Positions 32,057 through 41,247 of a stretch of DNA of 64,000 nucleotides are shown here, piece by piece; within the stretch, counting starts at the first letter, position 1, and the number at the start of each line of letters is the position of its first letter. The notes beneath the pieces were generated by a model. That model made no database searches and was not told the origin of the DNA. It saw only the letters and a list, made by a program, of their open reading frames with translations. The translations under genes were made by a program, and so were the position numbers. Source of the stretch: Mesonia sp. (GTDB lineage: Bacteria > Bacteroidota > Bacteroidia > Flavobacteriales > Flavobacteriaceae); contig DTTX01000092.1 of NCBI GenBank assembly GCA_012964435.1, forward strand, positions 854 through 64,853, written 5' to 3'.

Positions 32057-35000
32057 TTAAAACTTAAGATTAAGACCACCACTAATTACTCTTTGGTTAG
32101 GGTAACTGGTAAACATAATTACTTCTGGATCTCCTAGATCAAACTTAGACGCTGTAAAAATGTTTGTACCGTGAGCAAAAACTCTTAATTGAATACCCGC
32201 TAAAGCATTAGTCACCTCTTTAGGGAATGTATAGCCTAGCGTAATATTTTTGACTCTAAAATAATCTCCCGAGTAAACAAATAGACTTGAACTATTGGCA
32301 AAATTTGGAGACGGATTAAAGAAGGCATTAATCCCCGGAGTTAATCCCGGATATGAAGCATTGTTAGCGTTTTCTGGGATCCATCTTTCAAATACCGGTG
32401 CATAAGCCTGACCGTAACTTTGATTAGTATCTATAAAACCTGCTTGTAAAATATCGTTGTTTACGTAAATATCTCTATTGTATACACCTTGTAGCAATAC
32501 ATTAAAGTCGAAACCTTTATAATAGAAACCTGCATTTATGCCATAAAAAGAAAGTGGTTTGGTATTTCCTATTGCAGTAACATCAAAATCGTTAATTACA
32601 CCATCGCCATTAAGGTCTTTATACTTAATATCTCCGGGTTTGATACTAGAATTATTAATTGTAGCGCTTTGCTCAATATCTTCTGTACTTGAGTAAAAAC
32701 CATCTGCAACATATCCATAAATTGTATTTACAGGATTACCCGTTCTCTTGTTATAATCGTAAGGTCTAAATTGCTCATCCATATATGTTATTTCTGAAGC
32801 TTGTTGTGACCAATTACCGGTTATAAAGTAATTAAAATCGCCGATATTATTTTGGTAGGTGATCGCTACTTCTGCACCTTTTCTAACGTTTTCTCCAATA
32901 TTTTCTGGTGAGTATCTGTAACCTAAAAGTTCAATGTTTCTACCTCTCACTTGTAGCAAGTCGTAATATTGATCGTAATAATAATCTGCAGAGATATTTA
33001 AATGCTTGTTGAATAGATCTACATCTAAACCAACATTTAATTTATCGGCTTTTTCCCAAGATATATTAGGATTATAAATTCCGAAGTTGGGATCGTTTTC
33101 TATCACGGCCTGGCTTGTAGAACCAGAATACCCTTGCGGATAAGCATTATCATTAAACACTCCTGTAGAAGAATAACTTTGCCTCCAGTTGTAGTAACCC
33201 GCATTATCTATACCATTACCTGTTTTACCGTAAACCGCTCTTAACTTAAATTTGTTCAACCAATTAACCTCTTCAAGAAAACTTTCTTGAGCAATATCCC
33301 AACCTAAGCCAAAGGCATAAAATGTACCCCATTGCTGTCCCGGTCTATAGCCATTATAGTAGCTTCTGTTAACAGCAGCTTCTGCAAAATATTTGTTATT
33401 GAAATCGTATTTTACAGTACCCGCAATATCTGCCGGTTTGTTAGGTAGATCATAGTTTGTAGTAACTACATATTGATCTCCTAATACTTTAGCTTCAAAA
33501 TTATGAACTTCATTAAATGTTCTATTATAGCTTAAAGCCAATTGACCGTACCAATACCTAGAATCTCCTACAGAAATAAAGTTATTGGTTTGTGGCGAAA
33601 CAGAACCAAAAGCAGAATAAGAGTCTGATCCATCTTCATTGTAAGAAAAATCATAAACTCCGCTTTGTTTTACTCTGCTAATAGCACTTCTATTTTGTAC
33701 AGAAATACTGGTTAAAGCTTTAAAACTTAATCCTTCAACAAACTTATTGAAGTCATAATCTAAATCTAAGGTAGCTAAAACATCTTTTTTAGTATCTTCT
33801 ATGTAACCCGAATTGGTCGTCATTGCCCAAATATTTCTTGAAAAAGAACGACTACCACCATAAGAACCATCTGGATTAAATACCGGATAGGCATTGTTTG
33901 GTGTATTAAAAATTGTTGAAAGAATATTGTTGGTAGTTGCTCCGGGTTGGTTACCTTCTTCTACTCTACCAAATAAACTTAAGCCTACTTCAAACTCATC
34001 GGTAACATCTACATCTATTTTTGTAGTAACTAAATAGCGATCTAATTTCTGGTTGGTCTCGTAAGAATTTAAGTCTGTGGATTTAAAGAATCCTTCTTGT
34101 GTATAATAACCTAAGCTTAAGAAATATCGAGCTATATCGTTACCTCCATTTACATTTAGGTTATAAATAGACATAGGAGCGGTTTTCTTTAATGTTTGGT
34201 CATACCAGTTTACATCTGGATGAGTGTAAGGACTAGAGCCATCTCTAAACTTGTTAAAATCTGATTGAGAATAAATTGGCGCAATGCCATTTCTTTGTAA
34301 ACCTTCATTTAAAAGATAGGCATATTGGTATGCAGGAAGAGGATTAGGTAAATCTAATGATTGCTGAATACCGGTTTCTTGTGTAAATGAAAGTCTAAAA
34401 CCCTCTGAATCTGGTTCTTTAGTTGTTACTAATAACATACCTCTTGAACTTCGCATACCCAATAGAATACTAGACAATGCATCTTTTTGAACAGAAATAG
34501 ATTCGATATTTTGAGGATCTATAGAAGATAGATCACGCTGAACACCATCGATAACTACAACAGGACTTTGCCCTCTTAGATTTAAATTGAATTGCGTATT
34601 ATCTGCAACAATATTTCTTTGCCCTGGTAAAGGAATTCCTGCTCCGGTAAAAACATCAAAATCTGTATTTGCAGCAGTTTGCGGGTCTCTGATACCTCGA
34701 GTTTGCTCTGTGTACAGACCGGCTAAACGCCCAGGTAGTGCGTGCACATAGGTTTGCTGTAAAGTAGTAGTTAACTGGTTAGTATATATAGTTGATGCAG
34801 AACCTAAATATTTATCTTTTTGAACTTTATCATACAATACGTTTAATTCATTTTCTTCCTTTAAAAATTTTTCTTTTAAACGAATTTTCAAATCTTTAAA
34901 TCTACTCTTAGCATTTACAGAGATCTTTTCTATATAAAACTCCGGATGATGAAAATAAATCTCTTGATTAGCACTAAGTTCTAATTCAAATTCACCTTCA

Positions 35001-35197
35001 TCTAAAGTAGCTGTAAGAGAATCTTGAGTACTGTTTCTTAAAATTACATTCTCAACAGGATTATTATATTCATCTACCACAAAACCTTTAATTAAAGATG
35101 TTGTAGCTTCTTCATTAGCATTTTGAGCGTAAGAAGAAAATGTGTAGAGTAAACCTGTAAAAAGTAAAAATGAAGTGATCTTTAACTTTTTACGCAT
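32057..35197 (-). CDS. SusC-like TonB-dependent outer-membrane transporter (first copy)
   Basis: 1046 residues from the ATG at 35197 (MRKKLKITSFLLFTGLLYTFSSYAQ is a proper signal peptide; an upstream in-frame ATG would add eight residues). The N-terminal domain is CarboxypepD_reg-like (VDEYNNPVENVILRN), but instead of a standard TonB box there is a charged linker (LKEKFLKEENELNVLYDKVQKDKYLGSAST) before a plug with LPGRLAGLYTEQTRG and VIDGVQRDLSSIDPQNIESISVQKDA. Barrel features LNISADYYYDQYYDL and DLNGDGVINDFD are intact. Such a linker type occurs in a subset of SusC proteins. Forms a pair with the SusD at 30327. Confidence 0.93.
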   Translation of the reverse strand: MRKKLKITSFLLFTGLLYTFSSYAQNANEEATTSLIKGFVVDEYNNPVENVILRNSTQDSLTATLDEGEFELELSANQEIYFHHPEFYIEKISVNAKSRFKDLKIRLKEKFLKEENELNVLYDKVQKDKYLGSASTIYTNQLTTTLQQTYVHALPGRLAGLYTEQTRGIRDPQTAANTDFDVFTGAGIPLPGQRNIVADNTQFNLNLRGQSPVVVIDGVQRDLSSIDPQNIESISVQKDALSSILLGMRSSRGMLLVTTKEPDSEGFRLSFTQETGIQQSLDLPNPLPAYQYAYLLNEGLQRNGIAPIYSQSDFNKFRDGSSPYTHPDVNWYDQTLKKTAPMSIYNLNVNGGNDIARYFLSLGYYTQEGFFKSTDLNSYETNQKLDRYLVTTKIDVDVTDEFEVGLSLFGRVEEGNQPGATTNNILSTIFNTPNNAYPVFNPDGSYGGSRSFSRNIWAMTTNSGYIEDTKKDVLATLDLDYDFNKFVEGLSFKALTSISVQNRSAISRVKQSGVYDFSYNEDGSDSYSAFGSVSPQTNNFISVGDSRYWYGQLALSYNRTFNEVHNFEAKVLGDQYVVTTNYDLPNKPADIAGTVKYDFNNKYFAEAAVNRSYYNGYRPGQQWGTFYAFGLGWDIAQESFLEEVNWLNKFKLRAVYGKTGNGIDNAGYYNWRQSYSSTGVFNDNAYPQGYSGSTSQAVIENDPNFGIYNPNISWEKADKLNVGLDVDLFNKHLNISADYYYDQYYDLLQVRGRNIELLGYRYSPENIGENVRKGAEVAITYQNNIGDFNYFITGNWSQQASEITYMDEQFRPYDYNKRTGNPVNTIYGYVADGFYSSTEDIEQSATINNSSIKPGDIKYKDLNGDGVINDFDVTAIGNTKPLSFYGINAGFYYKGFDFNVLLQGVYNRDIYVNNDILQAGFIDTNQSYGQAYAPVFERWIPENANNASYPGLTPGINAFFNPSPNFANSSSLFVYSGDYFRVKNITLGYTFPKEVTNALAGIQLRVFAHGTNIFTASKFDLGDPEVIMFTSYPNQRVISGGLNLKF

Positions 35198-35274
35198 ATA
35201 TAAATCGTGCATAAGTAACACTTTTAAATTATTTAATATTTTGAAGCTTTATGAAAGTTTCTTTTACATCAACC

Positions 35275-36270
35275 TTAATTACAATCGAAATAATAGAGAA
35301 AAGGATCACCATTATCTTCGGTAATTTCTATTGTTCCCGATGCATCTTTGAAAGTATATTCTATGTAATCTAATTCTTCACCATCTGAGACTCCATAATA
35401 ATCTGCCGGCCAAATAGTTGTTGAATAATTACCTCCTGTATTCTCTACAGGCATCATTTTGGTATTATCCATAAGATCACAAACAGTATAAGAATTTCCA
35501 CCGGTAGTATAAGCTGTTGAGCAGAAGTGCACTTCGTTCACAGCATCTAAGGCATTATCTTGAATATTACCCTGAAATTTGAATGTTATAAAATCATTTT
35601 TAGTTGCCACTAAAGGTTGAGCTGCATTAAAATGAAGTTCGCAATAATCGATAGGAAATCCTTCACCACCCGTTACCTCTATACAATCTGTATATTCAAC
35701 TTTCCATCTTCTATCATCTGAACTTAAACCATCACCGGAATTGTTTACAAACAAACCAATTTTAGCTCTTAGATTTTTATCTCCGACTTTAGTTGTTATA
35801 GTTACGCTTGCTGAAGCCTCTTCGTTTTGTACAAAATTATAAACTTCATTCCCTTGAAAAGTAACCCATTTCATATCATTTAATACGTTTGGGCCTACGC
35901 CTAAAGTATTTTTAAGATGCTCAGACCAAGTAGAACCTCCACCATTTAAGGGTAAAACGCTTTCTGGCACCAAAGTCATACCTACGGTTGCATCATCGAT
36001 AGAGCTAGTATAAGTAATGGTAGTGTTCTCTTCAGTCTCCCAACTATTAGGTACTAACATCGATATAATTAACCTTTCACCAATACAACCATCCGGTTCT
36101 TGACACTGAACGCTAACATCCATAGTAAATACAGTATCTTCACCTGCAGTTAAATTTTCTTCATAACCAATACCATCTAAGTAAACGCAAGACATAATAA
36201 GCAAAACCATTAAGCCGTAACCTATAATAACCCTTGGAGTAAGTTTTTTTAAAAATTTCATGTTATTCAA
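35275..36270 (-). CDS. DUF4961-type surface lipoprotein
   Basis: 331 residues. Lipobox LLIMSC with Cys28, then beta-rich sequence (GEDTVFTMDVSVQCQEPDGC..., YTDCIEVTGGEGFPIDYCELHFN) ending FLYYFDCN. It is a paralogue of the protein at 36771 over the first ~220 residues (shared YEENLTAGE/YPDELVAGE, ISMLVPNSW/IAMLMPTSW, WSEHL, GVGPNV/GMGPNV, WKVEYTDCI) but ends in a different, starch-binding-like domain rather than a T9SS signal. DUF4961 proteins occur in PULs beside SusCD; a glycan-binding or scaffold role is inferred. 3 nt after the DUF5004 gene. Confidence 0.75.
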   Translation of the reverse strand: MNNMKFLKKLTPRVIIGYGLMVLLIMSCVYLDGIGYEENLTAGEDTVFTMDVSVQCQEPDGCIGERLIISMLVPNSWETEENTTITYTSSIDDATVGMTLVPESVLPLNGGGSTWSEHLKNTLGVGPNVLNDMKWVTFQGNEVYNFVQNEEASASVTITTKVGDKNLRAKIGLFVNNSGDGLSSDDRRWKVEYTDCIEVTGGEGFPIDYCELHFNAAQPLVATKNDFITFKFQGNIQDNALDAVNEVHFCSTAYTTGGNSYTVCDLMDNTKMMPVENTGGNYSTTIWPADYYGVSDGEELDYIEYTFKDASGTIEITEDNGDPFLYYFDCN

Positions 36271-36272
36271 TT

Positions 36273-36713
36273 TTAATCTTCAATGCGATTTAGTGTATAT
36301 ACGTACTTATTTTGATTACAACCCGGACTCAATTTTAATTGTAACTGACGTTTACCATCTACAATGGGATATGTAAATTCTACCGGAACAGTTTCTGAAG
36401 AAGTCTGAAAATTGATTTGAAATGCAAACTGCGGATCGTCTAAATAAAATATTCCCGGTTCTTTTACAGCAAATGGTATATAATTTTCAAAATTATAGGT
36501 ACCATCTTCTAAAAAGTTAATTCTGAATTGAGTAAAATCTACCAAGCTGGTAATGTCTTCTCCATTACGTAGTACTTGGTTTAACTCCCAACTACCGGTA
36601 ATATCTTTTTCCGGCTCAGAAAAGTCAATCTCATCGTCTTGAGTAGGAGAACAAGCTCCTGCAAAAACTAAAACGATTGCGAAAAGAAGTTTAAAAAAAT
36701 GTTTTTTCATCAT
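36273..36713 (-). CDS. DUF5004-like small lipoprotein
   Basis: A 146-residue lipoprotein (LVFAGACSPTQ; Cys21) with a lipocalin-like small beta fold: TGSWELNQVLRNGEDITSLVDF near the start, then FLEDGTYNFENY and the strand-rich YVYTLNRIED end. This DUF5004 pattern is repeatedly placed next to DUF4961 and SusCD genes in Bacteroidota. It lies between two DUF4961 genes. A surface accessory role in glycan capture is likely; no activity can be read off. Confidence 0.7.
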   Translation of the reverse strand: MMKKHFFKLLFAIVLVFAGACSPTQDDEIDFSEPEKDITGSWELNQVLRNGEDITSLVDFTQFRINFLEDGTYNFENYIPFAVKEPGIFYLDDPQFAFQINFQTSSETVPVEFTYPIVDGKRQLQLKLSPGCNQNKYVYTLNRIED

Positions 36714-36770
36714 ATTTAATTTTCTATTACTTGGCAGATTTTATTCAACTTTAAACAAACTGAGAACAAG

Positions 36771-37730
36771 TTATTTCTTAATTATTCTGAAGTTAGAGTT
36801 TTGGCTTCCAGAACTTACCGACACTAGATACATTCCTGAATTTAGTTTAGATAAGTCTAAGTTTTGACTTAAAGAAAACTCTTGATTTTGACTAACAGCT
36901 ACACCTTGATGAGCGCTAACTTTTTTACCCATAATATCATATACCACAACCTCAAAATCGCTACCTACATCTACTCCTAATTTTATACTTATTTCTGAAG
37001 TAAAAGGGTTTGGGTAAGGAGAAGATGCTATAGTTTTAACATTGCTACCAACAGCTAAATTCTCACAATATATGGTTTGAGCTCCTGTTGTATTTCCTGT
37101 AACAGGGATACAATCTGTGTATTCTACCTTCCAACTGTCATTACTTCCTTCTGTCTCGCCGCCTTCATTTTGAGTTTCATAGTAAAACCCATCTGATACA
37201 AAATTCACGAAAAATCCTAACTGAGCACTTAAGTTCTCATCACCAATTAATGTTTCGATAGTTATTTGTGCATTAATTGTTTCTCCTCCAGGCATAGTGT
37301 ATGCATTATCTGTCGCAAAAACAACCCACTCCATATCTCCATCTACATTTGGCCCCATACCAAAATAATCGTATAATTTTTCTGACCAAGTCATGGTATC
37401 TCCCTCTCTAGGAAACTCGTCTAACGGTAATGGAGACATTGTTTGTACACCCTCATCTCCCTCTAAATCGCTTGTATAAGTTAATGTTGAATTTTCTCTA
37501 GCATTCCAACTTGTTGGCATAAGCATAGCTATTACTAAACTATCATTTTCAACATCTGTTTGGTCACTAACATTTATGGTCGTGTTCATAGTGAATGTTG
37601 CAACTTCACCGGCAACTAATTCATCTGGATATTCAATAGAATTTAAAACGATACAGGAACTTGCTACGATCATTAGGATCACTGCAGCGAAAAATCCTTT
37701 TTTTTGGAAAACTTGTAGATTTTTTTTCAT
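36771..37730 (-). CDS. DUF4961-type protein with lipobox and T9SS type A sorting domain
   Basis: 319 residues: hydrophobic segment AAVILMIVASSC with a lipobox-like Cys (Cys26), a DUF4961-type beta domain (to about 215) parallel to the protein at 35275, and a typical T9SS C-terminal domain from about residue 236 (SSPYPNPFTSEISIKLG, VYDIMGKKVSAHQG, LNSGMYLVSVSSG, FRIIKK). Having both a lipobox and a T9SS sorting signal in one protein is odd, since either can fix a protein at the surface; the Cys may be just the signal-peptide end. Second gene of the SusD-led unit, 32 nt after the SusD. Confidence 0.78.
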   Translation of the reverse strand: MKKNLQVFQKKGFFAAVILMIVASSCIVLNSIEYPDELVAGEVATFTMNTTINVSDQTDVENDSLVIAMLMPTSWNARENSTLTYTSDLEGDEGVQTMSPLPLDEFPREGDTMTWSEKLYDYFGMGPNVDGDMEWVVFATDNAYTMPGGETINAQITIETLIGDENLSAQLGFFVNFVSDGFYYETQNEGGETEGSNDSWKVEYTDCIPVTGNTTGAQTIYCENLAVGSNVKTIASSPYPNPFTSEISIKLGVDVGSDFEVVVYDIMGKKVSAHQGVAVSQNQEFSLSQNLDLSKLNSGMYLVSVSSGSQNSNFRIIKK

Positions 37731-37761
37731 AATGTAGTTTTTTACATGTTGTTGTTTTTAA

Positions 37762-39525
37762 TTAATAATTTGGATTCTGAATTAACTCTGGAGATTTTGC
37801 AATTTCATCGTAAGGAATTGGCCAAAAATATTGAGCTTCTCTAAAAATATGTTGACGAACATCTATTTCGTCATACTCGACAGAAGAACCATTTCGAGTA
37901 ATCTCCATACCCTTCATCATTCTGTCTTCAGTTTCAGAAGCAATATTCCATCTTCTTACATCCCAAAAACGATGACCTTCAAACATTAACTCAACTCTTC
38001 TTTCATTTCTGATCACTTCACGCATTTCATCTTGACTAAGTCCCGTTGGTAATTCGTAAGGCATTAATCCCGCTCGCTCTCTAATTAATTCTATAGCATC
38101 ATAAACCTCTTGATCTGGCCCTATATATTCATTTCTAGCTTCTGCAAAATTCAATAAGATTTCAGCATAACGAATTAGAGGACGTTCTTGACTTGTACCG
38201 ATACCATCTGTTCCTGAAATATTTCTATTTCTAAACTTCATTATATAATAGCCTGTTGGAGTACCGGAATAAATTGCATCCTGTCCGGATGGCACTCCAT
38301 TAAAACTTCCTAAGAAAATATTGACCGGAGTAAAAGCTTGACTCCCATTCGCTAAAAGTTTCTGATCGTAAACTATAGAGTTATAAAATCTAGGATCTCT
38401 ATTTTCGTAAGGATTATTAGGGTTATAACCTGAAGAAGGATTTTCTATATCTAGGCCATTTTCCATCTGGAAAGCTTCTACCGTTTGCTGATAAGGATAG
38501 CCACCGGCACCTGTTCCGTTTCTAGAAGGCGGATTAAACAACTGCTCTAATTGCGCTCCGGAACCAGCCTGCTTTTCTAAGATAGTCCCTACTGTTATTT
38601 CTTGCGATGACGCATAAACATCGTTTTGGCCGGAGTTGGCGTTAAATATTGCATAAAACCCGAAACCTAGCTCGGTATCGTTATCAAAATATAATTGATA
38701 TGCTCCCGTATTCATAACTTCCTGAGCAGCTTCCATAGCCAATCTCCAACGATCTTGATCGGTATTAGGATAACCCAATAGCTCATTATAAGGATCTGCA
38801 TAAAAAGAACCATTATGCAACGGGCTTGCTGCATACAATAAAACCCTAGACTTTAATGCTAAACAAGCTCCGGCACCCGCTCTACCATATTGACGCCCGG
38901 CAGGTTTTACCACATCTAATAAACCAGCTGCTATATCGCATTCAGAAATAATATAATCTACAGTTTCTGCGTACGTATTTCTAATAGCAGGAATTTCATC
39001 TTCTGCAGTATATAGAGTATCACCAACAATTGGTACACCACCATAGTGCTTTAATAGATTAGCATAATACCAAGCTCTCAAGAAGCGTGCTTCACCCTCG
39101 AACCTTTGCTTTCTAAAGTCTGAGAGCGGAGTATTTGGTAAGTTTTTAAGTAATTGATTTACCTTTCTAATATTTGAGTAAGGTAAGCTCCAAGGTCTAT
39201 CGGTTACAGAAATAGAATTCATCGTACCGGTTACAAATTGTAAATCTGCAGTTATACTAGGACTATTAAATAATTCTGCTTCATCACTAGCAGTTTGGAG
39301 TCCGCCGGCTTGAGCAAAAATATTACTAAACCTATCCGGATCACTAGAAAAACCAATTTGAGTATAGATATCACTTAAAAATGCTGTAGTATATGTACTA
39401 TCTGCAAAAACGGTTTCTTCATTTAGATCTGTTGTGACCGTTTGATCTAAAAAATCTTCTTTACTGCAAGAAGCGATTAACCCAATTGTTAAAATAATTA
39501 ACAGTATTTGACCTTTAGTTTTCAT
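37762..39525 (-). CDS. SusD/RagB-like glycan-binding lipoprotein (first copy, operon leader)
   Basis: 587 residues, lipobox LIASC (Cys20). SusD landmarks FEGEARFLRAWYYANLLKHYGGVPIVGD, ALKSRVLLYAASPLHNGS, EILLNFAEARNEY, EVIRNERRVELMFEGHRFWDVRRWN and YFWPIPYDEIAKSPELIQNPNY. Surface glycan-binding partner of a SusC. Its position as the first gene, without a SusC in front and four genes ahead of one, is unusual because SusC normally precedes SusD. The operator at 39574-39587 lies 49 nt ahead of its start codon. Confidence 0.93.
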   Translation of the reverse strand: MKTKGQILLIILTIGLIASCSKEDFLDQTVTTDLNEETVFADSTYTTAFLSDIYTQIGFSSDPDRFSNIFAQAGGLQTASDEAELFNSPSITADLQFVTGTMNSISVTDRPWSLPYSNIRKVNQLLKNLPNTPLSDFRKQRFEGEARFLRAWYYANLLKHYGGVPIVGDTLYTAEDEIPAIRNTYAETVDYIISECDIAAGLLDVVKPAGRQYGRAGAGACLALKSRVLLYAASPLHNGSFYADPYNELLGYPNTDQDRWRLAMEAAQEVMNTGAYQLYFDNDTELGFGFYAIFNANSGQNDVYASSQEITVGTILEKQAGSGAQLEQLFNPPSRNGTGAGGYPYQQTVEAFQMENGLDIENPSSGYNPNNPYENRDPRFYNSIVYDQKLLANGSQAFTPVNIFLGSFNGVPSGQDAIYSGTPTGYYIMKFRNRNISGTDGIGTSQERPLIRYAEILLNFAEARNEYIGPDQEVYDAIELIRERAGLMPYELPTGLSQDEMREVIRNERRVELMFEGHRFWDVRRWNIASETEDRMMKGMEITRNGSSVEYDEIDVRQHIFREAQYFWPIPYDEIAKSPELIQNPNY

Positions 39526-39768
39526 AAAATATTATTTACTAAATCGTTGTAGCAAAATTACACTAAAACAAACATAAAACGTTTTAGCAATATTACATAA
39601 AAAAAATTAAACCGTTATAATTTAATTTTTATAAATAATGAGGGTTATTTTTATTAAATCCTCAATACAAGGCTAATATAGAAATGTTATTTCTAAATAC
39701 AAAATTTTTGTTAAATAAAATTACGATAAAATTAATTTAATCATTACATAATAAGAATATCGAATTAA
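39526..39768. other. AT-rich gap between the sialate-acetylesterase gene and the SusD gene
   Basis: Holds the operator/promoter above and probably the 5' leader of the SusD transcript. A further half-site-like AACCGTTATAA lies near 39610. No RNA gene or terminator with a T-run is apparent after the esterase stop at 39769. Confidence 0.5.
39569..39587 (-). promoter_or_regulatory. LacI operator ATAAAACGTTTTAG overlapping a -7 box, before the SusD-led operon
   Basis: Operator at 39574-39587, identical in sequence to the site at 53999. It overlaps TATGTTTG (39576-39569 on the minus strand), an exact TAnnTTTG match. No good -33 TTTG. Binding here would block the ~23-kb unit 39525-16751. Confidence 0.7.
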
Positions 39769-41247
39769 TTATTCTTTAAAATTATCAGATCGAAATTGTA
39801 CCGCCGGGATGCCTTCCCCATTTTGTAGGTTAGTTATGGGATAATTAGTAAATGCATATCTCAAATATTTAGGGCTCTTCACTTGCTTAGTGAAAACTTC
39901 TATAGCATTATCTACAATCAAAGCCTTTGCCCAATAAAACTTACCATCTTCTCCTGCTAATTGAAAAAACTTAGGACTCTCCCCATCATTAGTTTCTAAT
40001 CCGCTAGCGATAGATGTTGGTATATAATGTACGACTGCTTTTTTCTTTTTAAATTCTATATAATCGATCGCAGGACCAGTAAATGGAATTTCTAGAAAAT
40101 TATAGGTTTGATTTAAAGCTGTTTTTGCTAATCTTTGCCCGATAGGTTTTTTATTTTTTGGATGTAGATCCTCCTTATTCCCGACATCTAATGTGCTTAC
40201 CATTTTAGTATTACCTAACTTAGAGATCTTTTGTTGTGCTTCTCTAAAATAGGCATCTTCTGTATATTCTGGTGCTTTCTTATCGTAATCGTAAGGTGCG
40301 ATTTGCACATAATAGAAAGGAAAATCGCCTTGCGAGAATACTCTGCGCCAAGCAGTGATCATTTTAAACATTGCTTCTGTGTAGGCTTCTCTGTCTCCTC
40401 TATTAGCTTCACCCTGATACCAAATTACACCTTTTATAGATAAATTTTTAAACGGATGAATCATTGCATTATACAGCAAGTAAGGTCTTGTTACTTTTTC
40501 AAAAGAAAATCCTCCATCAATTTTTTCTTTCGATTTATCTGAAATTAAATAAGGTTTTAGATAAGTTTCGTTGAGCAAATCATCTTCTGCCAAAACTTCT
40601 TTAGGAACATAAGCTTGTGCGGCAGATGCGCCAATACCTGTAAACACTAAACCTATTGGTACATTTAATTCTTGATAGATTTTTTTTCCAAAATAATAGC
40701 CTACAGCAGAAAACTTTTTAGCGGTCTCCGGAGTACAAACTTTCCATTCTCCACTTACGCTATTAATTGGCAGATCACTAAAATTTAGTTGAGTATTAAA
40801 CAACCGTATATTTGGATTATTGGCGTTAGGTAATTCTTTTTCAGCATTTATTTCTTCTTCCAAAGAAAATTGCATATTAGATTGACCACTACATAACCAA
40901 ACTTCTCCTATTAGAATATCATTTATTATTGCCTCTTTAGTTCCAGAGGCAATTTTAATCGAGTGTTGAGTATAATCGCCGGGTTTAGCTTTTGGTACAG
41001 ATATAATCCCTTCAAAATCGCCATTTTTATCTGTAAAAACTTTTATTGGTAATGCCCAATCTGCTGTTATTGTAACTTCTGAATTTGGTTCACTCTTTCC
41101 CCATACTTTAAATGCTTTGTTTTGCTGAATAACCATATGGTCACTTAACGGATCTGCAAATTTAAGCTTGCTTTCTTGTGCTGAAGCGCAGAAAGCAAAA
41201 CCTAAAAATGCAAGTGCACAAACCAACTTAATTTTAAATTTATTCAT
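39769..41247 (-). CDS. Sialate O-acetylesterase-type (SASA) SGNH esterase
   Basis: 492 residues with signal peptide ending AFCASAQ. The SGNH serine is Ser123 in LCSGQSNMQFSL, and GVIWYQGEANRGD carries the conserved block III; KEDLHPKNKKPIGQRLA holds the likely catalytic His (DLHP). Family members remove O-acetyl groups from sialic acid or from xylan/mannan. With no sialidase or sialic acid catabolism genes here, deacetylation of the PUL's target glycan is the likely role. Its start codon shares one base with the stop of the preceding esterase gene (41247). Confidence 0.88.
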   Translation of the reverse strand: MNKFKIKLVCALAFLGFAFCASAQESKLKFADPLSDHMVIQQNKAFKVWGKSEPNSEVTITADWALPIKVFTDKNGDFEGIISVPKAKPGDYTQHSIKIASGTKEAIINDILIGEVWLCSGQSNMQFSLEEEINAEKELPNANNPNIRLFNTQLNFSDLPINSVSGEWKVCTPETAKKFSAVGYYFGKKIYQELNVPIGLVFTGIGASAAQAYVPKEVLAEDDLLNETYLKPYLISDKSKEKIDGGFSFEKVTRPYLLYNAMIHPFKNLSIKGVIWYQGEANRGDREAYTEAMFKMITAWRRVFSQGDFPFYYVQIAPYDYDKKAPEYTEDAYFREAQQKISKLGNTKMVSTLDVGNKEDLHPKNKKPIGQRLAKTALNQTYNFLEIPFTGPAIDYIEFKKKKAVVHYIPTSIASGLETNDGESPKFFQLAGEDGKFYWAKALIVDNAIEVFTKQVKSPKYLRYAFTNYPITNLQNGEGIPAVQFRSDNFKE

